A stretch of 64,000 nt of DNA. Source: Agrobacterium rosae. GTDB lineage: Bacteria; Pseudomonadota; Alphaproteobacteria; Rhizobiales; Rhizobiaceae. Below, piece after piece: positions 16,502 through 25,420 of the stretch. Made by a program: the position numbers and the translations under genes. Below the pieces are notes generated by a model, which was not told the origin of the DNA, made no database searches, and was given only the letters and a program-made list of their open reading frames with translations. The stretch lies in NCBI RefSeq assembly GCF_002915175.1, contig NZ_NXEJ01000007.1, positions 62,285 through 126,284 on the forward strand. The letters are read 5' to 3'. How positions within the stretch are numbered: the stretch's first letter is position 1; each line of letters begins with the position of its first letter.

Positions 16502-17257
16502 ATGACTGAATTCTGGTTGGCTCTGGCAGTCTTCGCGTGCCTCTTGGCAGCATCGCTTGGTGCCATGGTAATTTCTCCACGCCTGTCTGCCCATCACAAG
16601 GATGATGAAACCAACGCGGTGATCCGCCTGGTCGCCAATATCTTCGTCGTCATGACATCGCTGGTTTTCGGCCTGATGATCAACTCATCGAAGAATACGT
16701 TCGAAACGGTGAACGCAAATTCACATTCCTACGCCACCAATCTGATTTTGCTCGATCACTCGCTCCGGAGCTACGGCATTGGTGCAAGAGAGGCCCGGCA
16801 GTCGCTGACGGATTATATCCAGCAGGCAATCGAACATCCGACACGGGCCGACGATAGTTTGAAAGGTGTCTCGGACCCCGCAGGAGCAGCCTTGGATCGC
16901 CTGTCCGATGTCCTCATGACTATTCAACCGGTAGAGCAGTATCATCAGGACCTAGCATCAGATATCCGGCGGCAGTTTCAGCGTATCGTAGAGCAGCGCT
17001 GGACGATCATCGAGCAATCCGAGGGTGTCATCCCAATGCCGCTGGTTGGCATATTGGTAGCGTGGTTGGTTCTCATCTTCGGAAGCTTTGGTTACCGGGC
17101 ACCCAGAAACGCCATCGTCGTCACAAGTTTTGTCATCGCCGCAGGGCTGCTTGCGTCCGCCTTTTATCTCGTACTGGACATGGACATTCCGTTCCGGGGA
17201 TTTATTCAGGTTTCCGACGAACCGCTGAGGCGGGCCTTGGCCGAGGTGCGATCATGA
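16502..17257 (+). CDS. DUF4239 (bestrophin-like) membrane protein
   Basis: 251 residues with four membrane helices: one at the N-terminus, one at VANIFVVMTSLVFGLMI, and two near the C-terminus (LVGILVAWLVLIFGSFG and IVVTSFVIAAGLLASAFYL). A charged helical region lies between the pairs. The layout and the HKDDETNAVIRLVANIF segment fit DUF4239. A GTG three bases upstream could also start it. Function is unknown; the bestrophin likeness suggests but does not prove ion transport. Confidence 0.75.
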   Translation: MTEFWLALAVFACLLAASLGAMVISPRLSAHHKDDETNAVIRLVANIFVVMTSLVFGLMINSSKNTFETVNANSHSYATNLILLDHSLRSYGIGAREARQSLTDYIQQAIEHPTRADDSLKGVSDPAGAALDRLSDVLMTIQPVEQYHQDLASDIRRQFQRIVEQRWTIIEQSEGVIPMPLVGILVAWLVLIFGSFGYRAPRNAIVVTSFVIAAGLLASAFYLVLDMDIPFRGFIQVSDEPLRRALAEVRS

Positions 17258-17360
17258 CGATGGCGTACATATCGACGACTGGGTGATGTCAGCGCGTGTC
17301 AACCTCTTCGTCTACGGCTATATACTCATCGAATGATTCCTGATTCCGATCGTTAGCCGC

Positions 17361-18020
17361 ATGGAAACGTCCCTCTATCTGCCCGTAAAAGCTTTTCTGG
17401 AGACCGCAGGATATTCGGTCAAAGGAGAGGTCAGCGGATGCGACCTTGTTGGCATCAACGGTGATGAACCGCCAGTCGTCGTGATCTGCGAGCTGAAAAT
17501 GACCTTCAATCTGGAGGTCATTCTTCAGGCTGTCGACAGGGCTGCAATAGCGGACGAGGTGTGGATCGCTGCGAAAATATCGGCCAAGGGCAGGGGACGC
17601 GAAGCGGATAAACGCTATCGAGATTTATGCCGTCGGCTTGGCATAGGCATGCTCGGCATATCCGACCGTGGCGGCGTTAGCATCATCGTCGCCTCGATAT
17701 CACCCATGCCGCGGACCAACCCGAAGCGACGCTCAAGACTTGTGCGCGAACACCAGAAAAGACGCGGTGATCCCGCGCTTGGCGGCAGTACACGCAAGCC
17801 TGTGATGACGGCCTATCGTCAGCAGGCGTTGGGCTGCGCCGCAGTTCTGGTCGCGGGACCGTTACGCGTCCGTGATGTCAGGGCATCTGTTCCTGAAGCC
17901 GGAAAGATACTGTTGTCGAACGTCTATGGGTGGTTCGAGCGGTTGGAAAAAGGCGTCTATGGCTTGACGGATGCCGGTCGAGATGCGCTCATCCGGTGGC
18001 CTCAGACGGAGATTTTATGA
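17361..18020 (+). CDS. DUF2161 protein, predicted PD-(D/E)XK nuclease fold
   Basis: 219 residues. The N-terminal domain shows the nuclease-fold pattern: E14 in the first helix, D28 (CDLVG) and E44-x-K46 (VICELK), followed by a conserved helix with QAVDRA. A basic linker (about 115-150) leads to a C-terminal winged-helix-like part ending VYGLTDAGRDAL. This matches DUF2161, described as a putative phosphodiesterase. No partner toxin, methylase or mobile gene is adjacent, so its role stays open. Confidence 0.75.
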   Translation: METSLYLPVKAFLETAGYSVKGEVSGCDLVGINGDEPPVVVICELKMTFNLEVILQAVDRAAIADEVWIAAKISAKGRGREADKRYRDLCRRLGIGMLGISDRGGVSIIVASISPMPRTNPKRRSRLVREHQKRRGDPALGGSTRKPVMTAYRQQALGCAAVLVAGPLRVRDVRASVPEAGKILLSNVYGWFERLEKGVYGLTDAGRDALIRWPQTEIL

Positions 18021-18120
18021 CGCGGTACGATGCGAACCGCCGCACACCGTAATATCTCCTTATATGGACGTTTTTCGTCGCGTCCCCAAAGTCGTCTCAT
18101 TCTACGCCATAACTAGGCGG

Positions 18121-18360
18121 ATGAGAGCTGTCACCAACATATTGATTCTGGTCGCAGGTGTTGCGGGCAGTGGTCTTGTCGCTGCTTTTACGGTGACCAT
18201 CATGGCGGAAGCCGGGCCATTGCGCTCCTGCCTGGAAGAAAGTTGCGGTTACGCCGCGCTGTTCATGGCCTTTCCGCTGGCATGGTTTATCCTGTTTTCT
18301 CTGTTCGTTATGGCAATGCTGATCTGGCGGCGAAAACCGCGTCGGGACTGCTGGAAGTAG
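18121..18360 (+). CDS. Small two-helix membrane protein, unknown
   Basis: 79 residues with two membrane helices (ILILVAGVAGSGLVAAFTVTI and ALFMAFPLAWFILFSLFVMAM) and a basic end. Two cysteines lie between the helices (RSCLEESCG). The start is uncertain: MRAVTNILI at 18121 gives the most natural protein, and an ATG at 18064 would add 19 residues. Not recognised as a family. Confidence 0.5.
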   Translation: MRAVTNILILVAGVAGSGLVAAFTVTIMAEAGPLRSCLEESCGYAALFMAFPLAWFILFSLFVMAMLIWRRKPRRDCWK

Positions 18361-18602
18361 TGTAAAATGAAATGCTTTCCCGGTCAGGTTTTGAAGTTCG
18401 ACCAGATTCGTGTTAGGAATGGGGTTTTCCACTGTTTCACCGCGTCGGCTGAACTTGACACTACCATTCATATAGCCGACCTTGCATCCCGCTGGGGGAT
18501 TCGATTCAACGCTTGCCGTTTCACGACGGTTGGCTTTTCGAGTGTGTGAAGTACGCTTGTCCTGACCTTAACTCAGGAGCATGCGATAGAATGGAGTGCT
18601 TA

Positions 18603-18815
18603 ATGCGCGCTTTGATCAATTCTCCGTCGCTTTCGGTCGACACCATGGATTATCAGGTCGAATGCCAATTTGCTTTGGAGCCATCGATCAACGGCCTTCT
18701 TGAAAAGGCTGAAGGTGCTGGATGGGACCGCCAACATGCCGTACTGGCAATTGTTGCGCTGGTAAGCGGCCAAGTGTCGGAAGCGACCTTTACCGATGAT
18801 CGTTTGCTGTCCTGA
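18603..18815 (+). CDS. Small hypothetical protein
   Basis: 70 residues, no membrane segment. It resembles short rhizobial hypothetical proteins of the form LLEKAEGAGWDRQHAVLAIVALVSGQ. The ATG at 18603 has GGAG 6 bases before it; an in-frame ATG at 18591 has AGGAG 11 bases upstream. The 242 bases before it hold no gene I can support. A terminator lies about 100 bases downstream. Confidence 0.55.
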   Translation: MRALINSPSLSVDTMDYQVECQFALEPSINGLLEKAEGAGWDRQHAVLAIVALVSGQVSEATFTDDRLLS

Positions 18816-18918
18816 CGGCGAAGGCGGTCACTCTTCGGCTAAGTGTCGATACGAGCTCCACGCCGACAAAACGCCGTCCTTAAATTGGTTTCAATAGATA
18901 TTTTATCCTGAAAACACA

Positions 18919-18949
18919 AAACCCGCCGATCACTCGGCGGGTTTGTTTT
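18919..18949. terminator. Bidirectional terminator
   Basis: AAACCCGCCGA / TCGGCGGGTTT with a 4-base loop and a T-run (GTTTTT) on the plus side and A-run on the other. It lies between the small gene at 18603 and the convergent alcohol dehydrogenase gene, and can serve both. Confidence 0.85.
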
Positions 18950-18978
18950 TGCAGTATAGCGATTGATCCGATGACGGA

Positions 18979-20043
18979 TCACGCTGCCTGTTTTGGCAGG
19001 CTATTCATATCGATAACGAAGCGGTAGCGCACATCGCTCTTGATCATGCGCTCATAGGCTTCGTTGATCTGATCGATATTGATCATCTCGATATCAGCAG
19101 TGATGCCATTTTCGGCGCAGAAATCCAGCATCTCCTGAGTTTCAGCAATGCCGCCGATCATGGAACCGGCAAAGGTCTTGCGGCCTGGAATGAGGCTGAA
19201 GGCGTGAACGGACAACGGCTTCTCAGGCGCGCCGACCTGTACAAGTGCACCATCGCGCTTCAGAAGCGCGAGATAGGCGTCGATATCGTGGTCTGCGGCA
19301 ACCGCATCGATAATGAGGTCGAGGCTGGCAGCGCCCTTCTTCATCTGTTCCGGGTCCTTGGAAACGATAACTTCATGCGCGCCAAGTCTCTTTGCATCAT
19401 CTGCCTTGCCGGGAGATGTCGTGATCATGACCACCGTGGCCCCCATCGCGCTGGCAATCTTGACCGCCATATGGCCGAGGCCACCAAGGCCTACGACGCC
19501 AACACGTGTGCCAGGACCGGCATTCCAGTGGCGCAGTGGCGAATAGGTGGTGATACCAGCGCAGAGCAGTGGTGCCGCCGCTGCGGCATCAAGACCTTCG
19601 GGGATGTTCAGCACATAGCGGTCGTCTACGACCACATGCGATGAATAACCGCCAAGCGTATGGGCGTCGCCGCCCATGGCCTTGTCCGGCGAGTTGTAGG
19701 TGCCGGTCATGCCGTTTTCGCAATATTGTTCGAGGCCTTCGGCACAGCTTGCGCAATCGCGGCAGCTATCCACGATGCAGCCCACACCGACGCGGTCGCC
19801 GGTCTTGAACTTCGTAACGTCGGAGCCGATACGGCCAACGCGACCGACAATCTCGTGACCCGGTACGCATGGGTAAAGCGAACCGGCCCATTCGCCGCGG
19901 GCTGTGTGGATATCCGAGTGGCAGACGCCACAGAATTCGATTTCTATTTCCACATCGCGCGGGCCTGGATCACGCCGCTTGATGGAGGCGAGTTTCAACG
20001 GCGAGGAACCATCATCGCAGGCATAGGCTGAAGTTGTGAACAT
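18979..20043 (-). CDS. Zinc-dependent NAD(P) alcohol dehydrogenase (CAD/AdhC-like)
   Basis: 354 residues of the cinnamyl-alcohol-dehydrogenase branch of medium-chain dehydrogenases. Catalytic zinc ligands are C41 (CGVCHSD), H63 and E64 (GHE). Structural zinc is held by C94, C97, C100 and C108. The cofactor fold has VVGLGGLGHMAVK. It should interconvert an aldehyde and its alcohol with a broad substrate range. It stands alone and its physiological substrate cannot be deduced. Confidence 0.92.
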   Translation of the reverse strand: MFTTSAYACDDGSSPLKLASIKRRDPGPRDVEIEIEFCGVCHSDIHTARGEWAGSLYPCVPGHEIVGRVGRIGSDVTKFKTGDRVGVGCIVDSCRDCASCAEGLEQYCENGMTGTYNSPDKAMGGDAHTLGGYSSHVVVDDRYVLNIPEGLDAAAAAPLLCAGITTYSPLRHWNAGPGTRVGVVGLGGLGHMAVKIASAMGATVVMITTSPGKADDAKRLGAHEVIVSKDPEQMKKGAASLDLIIDAVAADHDIDAYLALLKRDGALVQVGAPEKPLSVHAFSLIPGRKTFAGSMIGGIAETQEMLDFCAENGITADIEMINIDQINEAYERMIKSDVRYRFVIDMNSLPKQAA

Positions 20044-20151
20044 GTGATGTCACCATCTTTCTGGTTTTAGGATTTCGAGTAAACCAAGGGATATGCATCC
20101 GGTTTACGGCGTCTGGGAAACGCCTGTCGATGCAGAAGGTTGCCGGAGGCT

Positions 20152-20880
20152 CTAGCCCTTGGCCACTTCATTTTCCGTCGGGCCGAATACCTCTTCGAAG
20201 GCCTCGCGCAACAGAACATCAACATCTTCGATCATAACCGGCAATCCGAGATCCACAAGACTTGTTACGCCATATTGTGTGATGCCGCACGGCACGATGC
20301 CGGTGAAATGCGTTAGATCCGGATCGACATTGATCGATAAGCCGTGAAAGCTAACCCACTTGCGAAGACGAATGCCGAGGGCTGCGATCTTGTCCTCGCT
20401 GACGGTGCCGTCAGGCAGCAGCGGTCTCTCCGGTCGCCGCACCCAGACGCCGACGCGATCTTCCCGCCGCTCGCCACGCACATTCATTTTGTCGAGCGTG
20501 CTGATGATGACATTCTCCAGTGACGCCACATAGGCTCTCACATCCTGGCTGCGTCGTTTGAGATCGAGCATTACGTAGACAACACGCTGGCCGGGACCGT
20601 GATACGTATACTCACCGCCACGACCCGTCGAGAAGACGGGAAAACGGTCGGGCTCGATCAGATCGGCAACGTCCGCACTGGTGCCAGCGGTATAAAGCGA
20701 AGGATGCTCCAGAAGCCAGACAAGCTCATTGGCCTCACCGGCAGAAATCGCGGCAACTTCGCGCTCCATCTCGGCAACCGCTTGCTCATAGGGCACGAGT
20801 TCGTCCGAGATTCGCCAGCGCACCGGAGGAGAACTGGGAAGAGCAAGCATTTTTGTCTGCAGATCGGTGCGTGTGAGCAT
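20152..20880 (-). CDS. lipB: Lipoyl(octanoyl) transferase LipB
   Basis: Moves octanoyl from acyl carrier protein to the lipoyl domains of 2-oxoacid dehydrogenases and GcvH, the first step of lipoate synthesis. Family residues are the [12 protein letters not shown] loop (about 88-98), the catalytic pair K164 (DKIAALGIR) and C198 (IVPCGI), with [10 protein letters not shown] between. The start [10 protein letters not shown] is chosen; an ATG at codon 11 (MLALPSS) is possible. The open frame continues upstream through the tRNA-Leu gene and cannot be coding there. Confidence 0.95.
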   Translation of the reverse strand: MLTRTDLQTKMLALPSSPPVRWRISDELVPYEQAVAEMEREVAAISAGEANELVWLLEHPSLYTAGTSADVADLIEPDRFPVFSTGRGGEYTYHGPGQRVVYVMLDLKRRSQDVRAYVASLENVIISTLDKMNVRGERREDRVGVWVRRPERPLLPDGTVSEDKIAALGIRLRKWVSFHGLSINVDPDLTHFTGIVPCGITQYGVTSLVDLGLPVMIEDVDVLLREAFEEVFGPTENEVAKG

Positions 20881-21006
20881 GAGTTTAGTCCTTTCCACAG
20901 CCTTCTCGCAGAATGATTTCTGGGCCGCAAGCCCGGCATTTGCGGGCTTCTTGCATATAGGAGCGATGTGTCTGATTTTTAATTTCAAAAATCTGTCATG
21001 ACGCTC

Positions 21007-21035
21007 TTGTGCACCCAAAGTGCTTTTGGTACATG
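21007..21035 (+). promoter_or_regulatory. Probable promoter of tRNA-Leu
   Basis: TTGTGC, 17-base spacer, TACATG, ending 34 bases before the tRNA. Matches to consensus are moderate but the spacing is right. Confidence 0.5.
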
Positions 21036-21069
21036 CACCTTCGTCGGCGCAAGTCGGCTCTACCACGAT

Positions 21070-21154
21070 GCGGTCGTGGCGGAATTGGTAGACGCGCAGC
21101 GTTGAGGTCGCTGTGGGGCAACCCGTGGAAGTTCGAGTCTTCTCGACCGCACCA
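21070..21154 (+). tRNA. tRNA-Leu (GAG)
   Basis: 85-base type II tRNA. Acceptor GCGGTCG pairs with CGACCGC, the D-arm begins GGCGGAATTGGTAGACGC, the anticodon loop TTGAGGT gives GAG, a long variable arm follows, and the T-loop is GTTCGAGTC. CCA is encoded. Confidence 0.98.
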
Positions 21155-21157
21155 AAG

Positions 21158-21187
21158 AAACCCGCTTCGGCGGGTTTTTTCTTTTTT
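21158..21187 (+). terminator. Terminator of tRNA-Leu
   Basis: AAACCCGC-TTCG-GCGGGTTT with a stable UUCG-type loop followed by TTTCTTTTTT. Confidence 0.92.
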
Positions 21188-21249
21188 ACCAGCATATTCG
21201 ATGCTTTTGTTAAAGTGAAAACGCAAGCGTTGTTGGCCGGCTGAAGCCT

Positions 21250-21507
21250 TTAACGCTGGCGACTTCTTGCAGCAGCGGTGCGGCGTTTGCTGACCTGTTT
21301 CTTCGCCGGACGAGCTTTGGTAGTGCGGGTGGTTTTCTTGCCAAGCGCGGCTTCGAGAATGCCGCCTAAAATACCTCCTGCAACTGATGTACCCGCTTTT
21401 GTCCGACGCTTGGTGCGCCGCGTTTGCCGCACACCGGTCTTCTTGAGGATTTCGGACATTGCGCCCTTCACGACGCCACTGATCAACTGGTCAACGATTT
21501 TCGACAA
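21250..21507 (-). CDS. Small basic protein, unknown
   Basis: 85 residues. It starts with an amphipathic helix (MSKIVDQLISGVVKGAMSEI), has a glycine-rich hydrophobic patch (VAGGILGGILEAALG) and ends in a run rich in Lys, Arg, Ala and Thr. Such a charge pattern could bind nucleic acid or membrane, but no family is recognised. It is divergent from the hydrolase gene at 21611. Confidence 0.6.
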   Translation of the reverse strand: MSKIVDQLISGVVKGAMSEILKKTGVRQTRRTKRRTKAGTSVAGGILGGILEAALGKKTTRTTKARPAKKQVSKRRTAAARSRQR

Positions 21508-21610
21508 CTGCGCCTCTCATGCCTATAAAATGTCATCATTTATAATATAGGTGCGTGGCCCAACTTCAAGCGATCCTTTTAGTGGTTGCCCGTTTTAGGA
21601 TTGCTTCATC

Positions 21611-22759
21611 ATGGCGAAGGTTTCGTCGCGACTCGTTTTTTATTTTCCCGGTTTTGATCCCTTGGATGCGGCTGCGCATCAGCGCCGTTATGAGCGCAGT
21701 GCCGCGCAATCCGGAAAGACATTCGGTATCGATTATACGGTGGGCGGCGTCAGCCAGACGAATGCGGGGAGCCGCATGGATGTGGAAGGCAAGCATGATG
21801 GCCATACGACTCAATCCACCATTTTCATCCATGACCATAATACGCTGATTTCGCAGTTGCGGGCCGCTTCCGTCTGGAAGCAGATCGGCCTGGGTTTCAA
21901 AGCGGGTGCGGGAATCATTAGCGAGGGAGGAGCCTTTGCTTACTTTCGACATGCATGGCGTTTCGGCTTGTTTTTTCTGTTCCCGTTTCTGCTGATTGCA
22001 TTTGGGATTGCCGTCGCGGCGTTGATTGCGGCGCTGCCTCTGATGGTCGGTGTCTCGGCACTATTCTGTCTTCTCACTTTTCCGCTTGGATATCTCTTCT
22101 TTACGAAGGGCGTGATGCCGTTTTCGGAGCGTTTTCACACGCTGCATCTTTTCGCTGACTGGCGTTTTGCGCTGGCCGTCGGCCGCGATGAGCGCATGGC
22201 GCGCGACTGGATCGAGGATAAGGCGCGGGCCGTGCTGGTGGCGCTGGAGCAGGGGTCAGACGAGGTTCTGTTCGTGTCGCACAGCATGGGCGCAAGTCTG
22301 GCGCTGGCTGTTGCTGGCAAGGTGCTGGAGCTGAAGGCCGATGCATTCGATGGTCGAAGTGTGTCGTTCGTTACGCTGGGTGGCGCTGCCCTTCAATGCG
22401 CGCTGCTATCAAGCGCGTCGCGGCTGCGCCAGAGCATTGGCGTGATGGCGCGACATGGGGATGTGAACTGGTTCGACATCCAGTGCCTGACCGACCCTAT
22501 CCATCTCTACAAATGCCACACCGCAAAGCTGACGGGACATGGCGATGCCAGTCAGCCGAAGATCGTACCGATCCGGTTCAAGCATTCGCTTTCAGATGAG
22601 CGCTACCAGAAAAACCGGAGCAACTTCCTGCGCATGCACAGGCAATATGTGCTGGGTTCAGACCGCAAATCCGGTTTTGATTTCACGCTGCTGACAGCGG
22701 GGCCGTTGCCTGCCGCATCCTTCGCCGATCTGCGCTCCGAGAAGCCGCCGGAAATGTAA
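21611..22759 (+). CDS. Membrane-associated alpha/beta-hydrolase-like protein
   Basis: 382 residues. The start reads MAKVSSRLVFYFPGFDP, a beta strand and oxyanion-like turn. Two adjacent membrane helices lie at about 118-165 (FFLFPFLLIAFGIAVAALIAALPL and the next). The nucleophile elbow is SHSMGAS, giving a G-like S-x-S-x-G variant (SHSMG) near residue 222. It probably is a serine hydrolase or lipase facing the cytoplasm; substrate unknown. It ends at a bidirectional hairpin shared with bolA. Confidence 0.7.
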   Translation: MAKVSSRLVFYFPGFDPLDAAAHQRRYERSAAQSGKTFGIDYTVGGVSQTNAGSRMDVEGKHDGHTTQSTIFIHDHNTLISQLRAASVWKQIGLGFKAGAGIISEGGAFAYFRHAWRFGLFFLFPFLLIAFGIAVAALIAALPLMVGVSALFCLLTFPLGYLFFTKGVMPFSERFHTLHLFADWRFALAVGRDERMARDWIEDKARAVLVALEQGSDEVLFVSHSMGASLALAVAGKVLELKADAFDGRSVSFVTLGGAALQCALLSSASRLRQSIGVMARHGDVNWFDIQCLTDPIHLYKCHTAKLTGHGDASQPKIVPIRFKHSLSDERYQKNRSNFLRMHRQYVLGSDRKSGFDFTLLTAGPLPAASFADLRSEKPPEM

Positions 22760-22792
22760 AAAGGCCCGCGCGAGGGTTTCGCGCAGGCCTTT
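22758..22792. terminator. Bidirectional terminator between hydrolase gene and bolA
   Basis: AAAAAGGCCCGCGCGA and TCGCGCAGGCCTTT pair with one mismatch, flanked by A- and T-rich ends. It begins at the stop codon of the upstream gene and is 23 bases from the bolA stop. Confidence 0.8.
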
Positions 22793-22814
22793 GATCTTGA
22801 ATGCGGGCGTTTGA

Positions 22815-23048
22815 TTATTCCGGCGCTGACGTCTGAAGCGCAAGGGCATGCAGGACGCCGCCCATATTGCCCTTCAGGGCATCATAGACCATCTGGTGCT
22901 GCTGTACGCGGCTTTTGCCCTTGAAGGCTTCTGCCACGACTTCTGCCGCATAGTGATCGCCGTCGCCGGCGAGATCACGAATGGTTACTTTTGCTCCGGG
23001 AATTCCGGCCTTAATCATGTCCTCAATGTCGCCGGGCTTCATGGGCAT
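22815..23048 (-). CDS. BolA family protein
   Basis: 77 residues with the BolA/IbaG fold: VTIRDLAGDGDHYAAEVV, then the helix-turn segment GKSRVQQHQMVYDALKG and GGVLHALALQT. The conserved histidine that helps hold a [2Fe-2S] cluster with a glutaredoxin is present in LHAL. BolA proteins act in iron-sulfur handling and stress. It follows purL by 15 bases and is likely co-transcribed with it. In other rhizobia a monothiol glutaredoxin often follows; here a terminator does. Confidence 0.93.
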   Translation of the reverse strand: MPMKPGDIEDMIKAGIPGAKVTIRDLAGDGDHYAAEVVAEAFKGKSRVQQHQMVYDALKGNMGGVLHALALQTSAPE

Positions 23049-23063
23049 GGTGTGTCTCCTCGA

Positions 23064-25298
23064 TTATTCTGCAGCGGCGAGAAACTCGCCATCCATGAAC
23101 TGAGGGAACCATGATTCATGGGCCGAGCGCAATTCATTAATCTCGAGGCCACGAGCCGTACCCAGCTTTACGGATGAGCCGCCGGTCTTGCCGATGGCGA
23201 CCAGCGAAACGCCTTCCGCTGCTGCACGTGCATTGACGGTTTCAAGGTTCGCCTGGCTGACCGTCAGGACATAACGGCCCTGATCTTCGCCATAGAATGT
23301 CAGCACCGGATTGTGGCCTTCGACCGCATCCACTGTCGCGCCAATGTCGGATGCCATCGCCATTTCGGCCACGGCAAGTGCCAAGCCGCCTGACGAGCAA
23401 TCGTGGACCGCACTAGTCAGACCATCGGTGATGATGGCGCGGACGAAATCGCCGGTCTTCTTTTCATGGGCCAGATCCACATGCGGGGCAGGGCCATCGG
23501 TGCGGCCGTGGACATCGCGCATGTAGACCGACTGGGCGATGTGGGAGCCGAGACCATCAGGTGCACCTGCGAGAAGAATGACCTCATCGCTAGCTGCAAA
23601 GCGAATACGGGTCATCTTGCCCCAATCGGCCATCAAGCCAACGCCGCCGATGGTTGGCGTGGGCAGGATCGCCTGACCGTTGGTCTCGTTGTAGAGCGAG
23701 ACGTTGCCGGAAACGATCGGGAATTCCAGAGCAAGGCAGGCTTCGCCGATGCCCTTGATGGCATGAACGAGCTGGCTCATGATTTCAGGCTTTTCGGGGT
23801 TGCCGAAATTGAGGTTGTCGGTCGCGGCCAGCGGCAGAGCGCCTGTGGCCGTGATGTTGCGCCAGCATTCGGCCACGGCCTGCTTGCCGCCTTCGAAAGC
23901 GTCGGCTTCGACGTAACGTGGTGTCACGTCGGACGAGAAGGCAAGCGCCTTCTTGTCGTGGCCTTCGACACGGACGACACCGGCGTCACCGCCGGGAAGC
24001 TGCAAGGAGTTGCCCTGGATCAGCGTGTCATACTGCTCGTAAACCCAGCGGCGCGAGGAGTTGTTGGCGGAACCGACCAGCTTCAGCAGAGCATCGGCAA
24101 TATCGGCGTCCGGCACGTCGCTTTCGGCCAAAGGTGCAGACACCTTGGCAGGCGTCCACGGACGGTCATATTCCGGGGCTTCGTCGCCCAGTTCCTTGAT
24201 CGGCAGGTTGGCGACTTCTTCGCCATTGTGCAGAACGCGGAAGCGCAGGTCATCTGTCGTCTTGCCGACGATGGCGAAATCCAGACCCCATTTGACGAAG
24301 ATCGCCTTGGCGACCTCTTCCTTGGAAGGCTCCAGAACCATGAGCATGCGCTCCTGGCTTTCCGACAGCATCATTTCGTAAGCGGTCATGCGCTCTTCGC
24401 GAACCGGAACCTGATCCAGGTTCAGTTCGATGCCGAGATCGCCCTTGGCTCCCATTTCGACGGCAGAGCAGGTGAGGCCGGCGGCACCCATATCCTGAAT
24501 GGCGATGACCGCACCCGTCTTCATCAGTTCAAGGCAGGCTTCCAGCAGGCACTTTTCGGTAAAGGGGTCGCCGACCTGAACGGTGGGGCGCTTTTCCTCA
24601 ATGGATTCGTCAAATTCGGCTGAGGCCATGGTGGCACCACCAACGCCATCACGACCCGTCTTTGCGCCGAGATAGACGACCGGCAGGCCAACGCCCTTGG
24701 CTTCCGACAGGAAGATGGCGTCGGATTTTGCAAGACCGGCTGCAAATGCGTTGACGAGGATATTGCCGTTATAGCGAGCGTCGAACTCGACTTCGCCGCC
24801 AACCGTGGGAACGCCGAAGGAATTGCCGTAACCGCCGACACCGGCCACGACGCCGGCCACGAGGTGGCGAGTCTTCGGATGATCAGGCGCGCCGAAACGA
24901 AGGGCATTCATGGCGGCGATAGGACGTGCGCCCATGGTGAAAACGTCACGTAAGATTCCGCCGACGCCGGTGGCAGCACCCTGATAGGGCTCGATGTAGG
25001 ATGGGTGGTTGTGGCTTTCCATTTTGAAGACGACGACATCGCCATCATCAATATCGACCACGCCTGCGTTTTCGCCAGGGCCCTGAATGACGCGCGGGCC
25101 TGTCGTCGGCAGGGTCTTCAGCCACTTCTTGGAAGACTTGTAGGAGCAATGCTCGTTCCACATGGCAGAGAAAATGCCAAGCTCGGTAAAGCTCGGTTCG
25201 CGTCCGATAAGGTCGAGGATGCGCTGGTATTCATCGGGCTTGAGCCCATGGGATGCAATGAGTTCCGGGGTGATCTGGATATGATTTGGAAGTGTCAT
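23064..25298 (-). CDS. purL: Phosphoribosylformylglycinamidine synthase subunit PurL
   Basis: 744 residues, the small PurL type that works with PurQ and PurS to convert FGAR to FGAM with ATP and glutamine. Visible motifs include [18 protein letters not shown] near the start, [15 protein letters not shown], and the two AIR-synthetase-like halves with [24 protein letters not shown]. The start [10 protein letters not shown] is preferred over an ATG 9 bases earlier. purQ, purS and purC are 2.4 kb away on the same strand, split off by four unrelated genes. Confidence 0.97.
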   Translation of the reverse strand: MTLPNHIQITPELIASHGLKPDEYQRILDLIGREPSFTELGIFSAMWNEHCSYKSSKKWLKTLPTTGPRVIQGPGENAGVVDIDDGDVVVFKMESHNHPSYIEPYQGAATGVGGILRDVFTMGARPIAAMNALRFGAPDHPKTRHLVAGVVAGVGGYGNSFGVPTVGGEVEFDARYNGNILVNAFAAGLAKSDAIFLSEAKGVGLPVVYLGAKTGRDGVGGATMASAEFDESIEEKRPTVQVGDPFTEKCLLEACLELMKTGAVIAIQDMGAAGLTCSAVEMGAKGDLGIELNLDQVPVREERMTAYEMMLSESQERMLMVLEPSKEEVAKAIFVKWGLDFAIVGKTTDDLRFRVLHNGEEVANLPIKELGDEAPEYDRPWTPAKVSAPLAESDVPDADIADALLKLVGSANNSSRRWVYEQYDTLIQGNSLQLPGGDAGVVRVEGHDKKALAFSSDVTPRYVEADAFEGGKQAVAECWRNITATGALPLAATDNLNFGNPEKPEIMSQLVHAIKGIGEACLALEFPIVSGNVSLYNETNGQAILPTPTIGGVGLMADWGKMTRIRFAASDEVILLAGAPDGLGSHIAQSVYMRDVHGRTDGPAPHVDLAHEKKTGDFVRAIITDGLTSAVHDCSSGGLALAVAEMAMASDIGATVDAVEGHNPVLTFYGEDQGRYVLTVSQANLETVNARAAAEGVSLVAIGKTGGSSVKLGTARGLEINELRSAHESWFPQFMDGEFLAAAE

Positions 25299-25420
25299 AG
25301 GTCTCACGAGGTTCGAGCCGGTACGGGAGTTTCCGGTTCTTTACCGCAAGAGACGGTAACGTGCGACAGGAAAATGTCCTGCGACCCCTGCAAAGTCAGC
25401 CTTAATCCCAGTTTTTGCTA

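Noticed and set aside
16359-18820. Genomic island inserted at a tRNA
   Set aside because: No integrase, no duplicated tRNA end, and base composition is like the surroundings by eye.
20881-21195. N-terminal extension of lipB
   Set aside because: It would read through tRNA-Leu; the family start is near 20880.
23403-24623. 406-codon plus-strand frame inside purL
   Set aside because: Antisense shadow of a conserved enzyme; no family features.
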